From contig CAZYXT010000110.1 in assembly GCA_964651505.1 (NCBI GenBank), positions 1 to 7,747 on the forward strand: a stretch of DNA of 7,747 bases, written 5' to 3'. Origin of the DNA: Avisuccinivibrio_A sp964651505 (GTDB lineage Bacteria > Pseudomonadota > Gammaproteobacteria > Enterobacterales > Succinivibrionaceae). The notes below the pieces were generated by a model, which saw nothing but the letters and a program-made list of their open reading frames with translations, was not told the DNA's origin and ran no database searches. How positions within the stretch are numbered: the first letter of the stretch is position 1; each line of letters starts with the position of its first letter. The translations under genes and the position numbers were made by a program. Positions 5,019 to 7,747 of this stretch are shown one piece after another.

Positions 5019-7601
5019 TTAACCGCGGCTTCGGCGCGGGGCCTTTTGCGGCACGGCCTTGCGCGCAGACCTGCCTTTGAGCTCAAAGTTCAACCTGCCT
5101 CTTTTTCGGCCTTTGAAGCTGCGATCGGGGCGCTCTTCAAAAGAGCGGCTCGCCCCTTCGTGCTCCTCATCGCCGCGCGGGTGTTTTTTGGGCGGGATGG
5201 CAGTGTACTCCCTTAACTCCAAAGGACGTCCGCACACCCTGGCCTTGGCCAGGATTTGCCTGGTCTGAGGCGGCATGCCGTCGGGCAGATCGACTGTGGA
5301 GAAGGAGTCAAAAATCGAGATCTCGCCTATATAGCGGCTGTCCATGTCTGCCTCGTTGGCGATGGCTCCCACGATGTGGCCGGGCTTGACCCCGTCGCGC
5401 CTGCCCACGGCCAAGCGGTAGCGCACCATCTTAAGATCGGGAAAGTCCTTTAAGGGCACGGCCTCGGCCGAAGGCTGACGGCCGCGGCGGGAGTGCTCCT
5501 GCTCATCAAAGCTTTTCATCAAAGGCTCAGGCTCGCTTTCATCAAGCAGCAGATCTTTGCCGCCCCGAGCCATCTTGGCCAATGCCGCCGCCAAGATCTC
5601 AGGCTCCAGGCTGTCATCTGAGAGGATGTCTGAGACCACCTCAAGATACATCCCCAAGCTCCCCTCTTCTATGATCTCCAAGATCTCGTTTCTGAAGTTT
5701 TCAAGACGGCGCTTGTTGACATCGGCCACGGTGGGCATGCGCATGGGCTCGATGCGCTGTCTGGTAACTCTTTCGATCATGCGCAAGGCGCGGCGCTCGC
5801 GCGGAGAAACAAACAAGATGGCCTCGCCCGTGCGTCCTGCGCGGCCGGTGCGCCCGATGCGGTGCACATAGGACTCGGCATCATAGGGAATGTCATAATT
5901 GAAGACGTGGGTGATCCTGTCCACATCCAGACCGCGGGCGGCCACGTCGGTGGCGATGATGATATCGAGGACGCCCGTCTTGAGGCGTTCGATGATCTTC
6001 TCTCTTTGCCTTTGGGGAATGTCGCCGTGCAAGGCGGCGCAGGAAAAGCCGCGGCCCATCAGCTTGTTGGCCACATCCTCGGCATCGGTCTTGGTTCTGA
6101 CGAAGACCAGCACCGCATCATAAGGCTCCACCTCCAGCATTCTGGTCATGGCATCGATCTTGTGCACGCCCGATACCACCCAATAGCGCTGGCGCACCGT
6201 GGAAGCGGTGGCCGCATGGGTTTCGATGCGCACCTCAACGGGGTTTTTCAGGTGGGAGGCGGCAATGCGTCTGACCGCCTCGGGCATGGTGGCAGAAAAG
6301 AGGGCATTCTCCCGATCGCCCGGGGTATGGTCCAAGATCCAATCGACATCCTCGATAAAGCCCATGCGCAGCATTTCGTCGGCCTCGTCGATGACGAGGT
6401 ATTTGACCTTTGATAGATCGATTTTGCCCCGCTCGATAAGATCGATGAGGCGCCCCGGGGTGGCCACCACGGCCTGAGCCCCGTGCCTTAACGATCTGAT
6501 TTGATTTTCATAAGAAGCGCCGCCATAGATGGGGGCCACCCTGAACCTTGGGAGGAACTTGGCAAAGGTCATGAACGACTCGGCCGACTGCAGCGCAAGC
6601 TCGCGCGTAGGCTCGAGGATCAAGGCCTGAATGCTTTTATCGGAGCAATCGATCTTGGACAAGATGGGCAAGGCAAAGGCTGCCGTCTTGCCGGTGCCGG
6701 TTTGAGCCTGCCCTATCATGTCGCGTCCGGACAGGACCACGGGGATGGCTTGCAGCTGAATGGGGGTGGGACTTTCAAAGCCCAAAGCCTCCACGGCCTT
6801 TAAGACAGGGACGCTCAGGCCTAAAGAGACAAAGCTCTCCTCAGGCTTGGCAAAATCTTCGCACTCATCCTCATCTTCGGGCTGTTCAATCTCTTCTTGC
6901 TCTTGCTCAAGGCTCTTTAGGCCGGCCTCAAAGCTTCTTTTGGATGAAGGCTCGGACTTGTTTGACCTCTGAGGCTCTTCCAAGACAGGATCGCAATCGA
7001 CCAGCTCTTTGACCATAAAGTCTATTTCATCTTCATCAAGACCGCGCTCTTGCAAAACTTCCTTTAACAAAGCCGCGCTGTCGGCTGCGGCCATGGCCTG
7101 CTCTTGTTCTTTTTCCTGTTGGCTCAAAGAGTCTTCTGCCTTATCGCTCAAATCTTTGATGATAAACTCTATTTCATCCTCATCAAGGCCGCGCTCCTGC
7201 AAAACCTCTTTTAACCTTGCTTCCTGCTCGAGATCTTCGTTCTCTTGAGGATCGGACTCATCATCGCTTTTTGTTTGCTCAAGCAGATCATTGACCAAAA
7301 ATTCTATTTCATCATCGCTCAGGCCTCGCTCTTGCAGCACCTCTTTTAAGGCTGCATCTGCCAAAGCCTCAGAAGAGGCACTCTCATGGCCGTGTTTAAT
7401 CTCAACGCGGACGCGATTATCCTCAGGCTGTCTTTTAGGGGCCTGTGCCTCATCTTTGGGAAGGCCCTGTTCTTCTTGCGTTTTCTTTAAGCCTGCATCA
7501 TTTTTTTCAAAATCTTTGGATCTTAGAAGCTCTCCAAGATCGGTGTCCCCGGCAGGGGTATCTTGACCGCTGCCGTTGTTGGTTTCATCAGGATAGGACA
7601 T
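5019..7601 (-). CDS. deaD: DeaD/CsdA-type DEAD-box RNA helicase with repeat-bearing acidic N-terminus
   Basis: This 860-residue ATP-dependent RNA helicase should unwind structured RNA during ribosome assembly, translation and mRNA decay, above all in the cold. The core (about 255-615) has all the family motifs: Q motif PTPIQ (Q282), motif I AQTGTGKT (299-306), PTRELA (331-336), TPGR (381-384), DEAD (405-408), SAT (436-438), motif V ATDVAARGLD (550-559) and HRIGRTGRAGR (580-590). A DbpA/CsdA-type RNA-binding domain spans about 722-798 (YRLAVGRRDGVKPGHIVGAI), followed by a basic Arg/Lys-rich tail, as in E. coli DeaD. E. coli DeaD is about 630 residues and starts almost at the Q motif; here an extra 250 or so acidic residues precede it, holding three copies of LKEVLQERGLxxDEIxF. 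ATG 7601 was chosen because the extension is continuous, codon-like and follows a good promoter; its ribosome binding site (GAGAGAG) is weak. The gene stands alone on its strand within the window. Confidence 0.96.
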   Translation of the reverse strand: MSYPDETNNGSGQDTPAGDTDLGELLRSKDFEKNDAGLKKTQEEQGLPKDEAQAPKRQPEDNRVRVEIKHGHESASSEALADAALKEVLQERGLSDDEIEFLVNDLLEQTKSDDESDPQENEDLEQEARLKEVLQERGLDEDEIEFIIKDLSDKAEDSLSQQEKEQEQAMAAADSAALLKEVLQERGLDEDEIDFMVKELVDCDPVLEEPQRSNKSEPSSKRSFEAGLKSLEQEQEEIEQPEDEDECEDFAKPEESFVSLGLSVPVLKAVEALGFESPTPIQLQAIPVVLSGRDMIGQAQTGTGKTAAFALPILSKIDCSDKSIQALILEPTRELALQSAESFMTFAKFLPRFRVAPIYGGASYENQIRSLRHGAQAVVATPGRLIDLIERGKIDLSKVKYLVIDEADEMLRMGFIEDVDWILDHTPGDRENALFSATMPEAVRRIAASHLKNPVEVRIETHAATASTVRQRYWVVSGVHKIDAMTRMLEVEPYDAVLVFVRTKTDAEDVANKLMGRGFSCAALHGDIPQRQREKIIERLKTGVLDIIIATDVAARGLDVDRITHVFNYDIPYDAESYVHRIGRTGRAGRTGEAILFVSPRERRALRMIERVTRQRIEPMRMPTVADVNKRRLENFRNEILEIIEEGSLGMYLEVVSDILSDDSLEPEILAAALAKMARGGKDLLLDESEPEPLMKSFDEQEHSRRGRQPSAEAVPLKDFPDLKMVRYRLAVGRRDGVKPGHIVGAIANEADMDSRYIGEISIFDSFSTVDLPDGMPPQTRQILAKARVCGRPLELREYTAIPPKKHPRGDEEHEGASRSFEERPDRSFKGRKRGRLNFELKGRSARKAVPQKAPRRSRG
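6999..7349 (-). repeat. deaD: Three protein-level repeats in the helicase N-terminal extension
   Basis: Repeat units lie at 7281-7349 (residues 85-107), 7146-7214 (130-152) and 6999-7067 (179-201), spaced 45 and 49 residues apart by acidic linkers. The shared core is LKEVLQERGL(S/D)(D/E)DEI(E/D)F followed by a hydrophobic stretch. Across the first 17 codons, units 1 and 2 differ at about six synonymous and two amino-acid-changing codons, and units 2 and 3 at about five and one. The pattern suggests helix-turn-helix-like helical pairs kept by selection on the protein. I recognise no named domain. Confidence 0.9.
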
Positions 7602-7676
7602 TGCGCTCTCTCAATAATGGGTAGAGTAATCAAGCTTGCCTGCGGCGCCGCGGCGCATTTGAACAGGCAAAGCTCC

Positions 7677-7685
7677 ATTATATCA
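7677..7685 (-). promoter_or_regulatory. deaD: Extended -10 promoter of the helicase gene
   Basis: The minus strand reads TGATATAAT, a perfect TATAAT with the upstream TG of an extended -10. No good -35 lies at 16-18 bases, which such promoters tolerate. The start would be near 7670, giving a leader of about 68 bases. The leader contains a very GC-rich self-complementary stretch (7641-7657) ahead of a weak ribosome binding site. Confidence 0.65.
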
Positions 7686-7747
7686 CCTAAAGTGCAGGGC
7701 TTACGCACCAAAAAGTTTTAAAAATTAAAGAAAGTCAAGCATTTTGC

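Noticed and set aside
5059..7566. Many plus-strand open frames opposite the helicase gene
   Set aside because: They are antisense to a complete DEAD-box protein with all motifs; they read as serine- and proline-rich shadow translations.

Overview
The window looks like chromosomal DNA of a proteobacterium, most likely a gammaproteobacterium. The DEAD-box protein follows E. coli DeaD closely through the helicase core and the C-terminal RNA-binding domain, AhpC is the 187-residue enterobacterial type, and one intergenic site fits the IHF consensus exactly. The AhpF-type reductase is of a form I associate with anaerobic or gut bacteria, so an anaerobic or microaerobic host-associated gammaproteobacterium (for example a Succinivibrionaceae-like lineage) is a reasonable but weak guess. 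Genes are of mixed GC content and the intergenic DNA is AT-rich.

Layout. Positions 1-568 hold a decayed recombinase module: a coding-like frame, then the end of a tyrosine recombinase with two in-frame stops and a surviving LGH...Y catalytic end. A hairpin at 620-637 separates it from the peroxide-defence operon on the minus strand, ahpC (2394-2957) then an ahpF-like reductase (661-2295). A strong intrinsic terminator lies between the two genes and probably acts as an attenuator. A divergent promoter region (2958-3245) separates ahpC from a plus-strand ZIP-family metal transporter (3246-4040). Then comes nearly 1 kb without a convincing protein gene (4041-5018). It is AT-rich, carries repeated CCCACA-core 9-mers and a perfect IHF-consensus site, and may hold one small ORF. 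The right third is a large minus-strand deaD-type RNA helicase gene (5019-7601), with its promoter at the right edge.

How the genes work together. AhpC reduces hydrogen peroxide and organic peroxides, and the flavoprotein next to it passes NAD(P)H electrons to AhpC through two CxxC centres. The reductase has its domains in the reverse order to E. coli AhpF. The metal transporter and the helicase appear to be independent transcription units. The most unusual features are the roughly 250-residue acidic N-terminal extension of the helicase, with a triplicated motif LKEVLQERGLxxDEIxF, and the CCCACA/IHF intergenic region, which could be a protein-DNA assembly site such as a replication-related locus. 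No complete, previously undescribed multi-gene system is evident.
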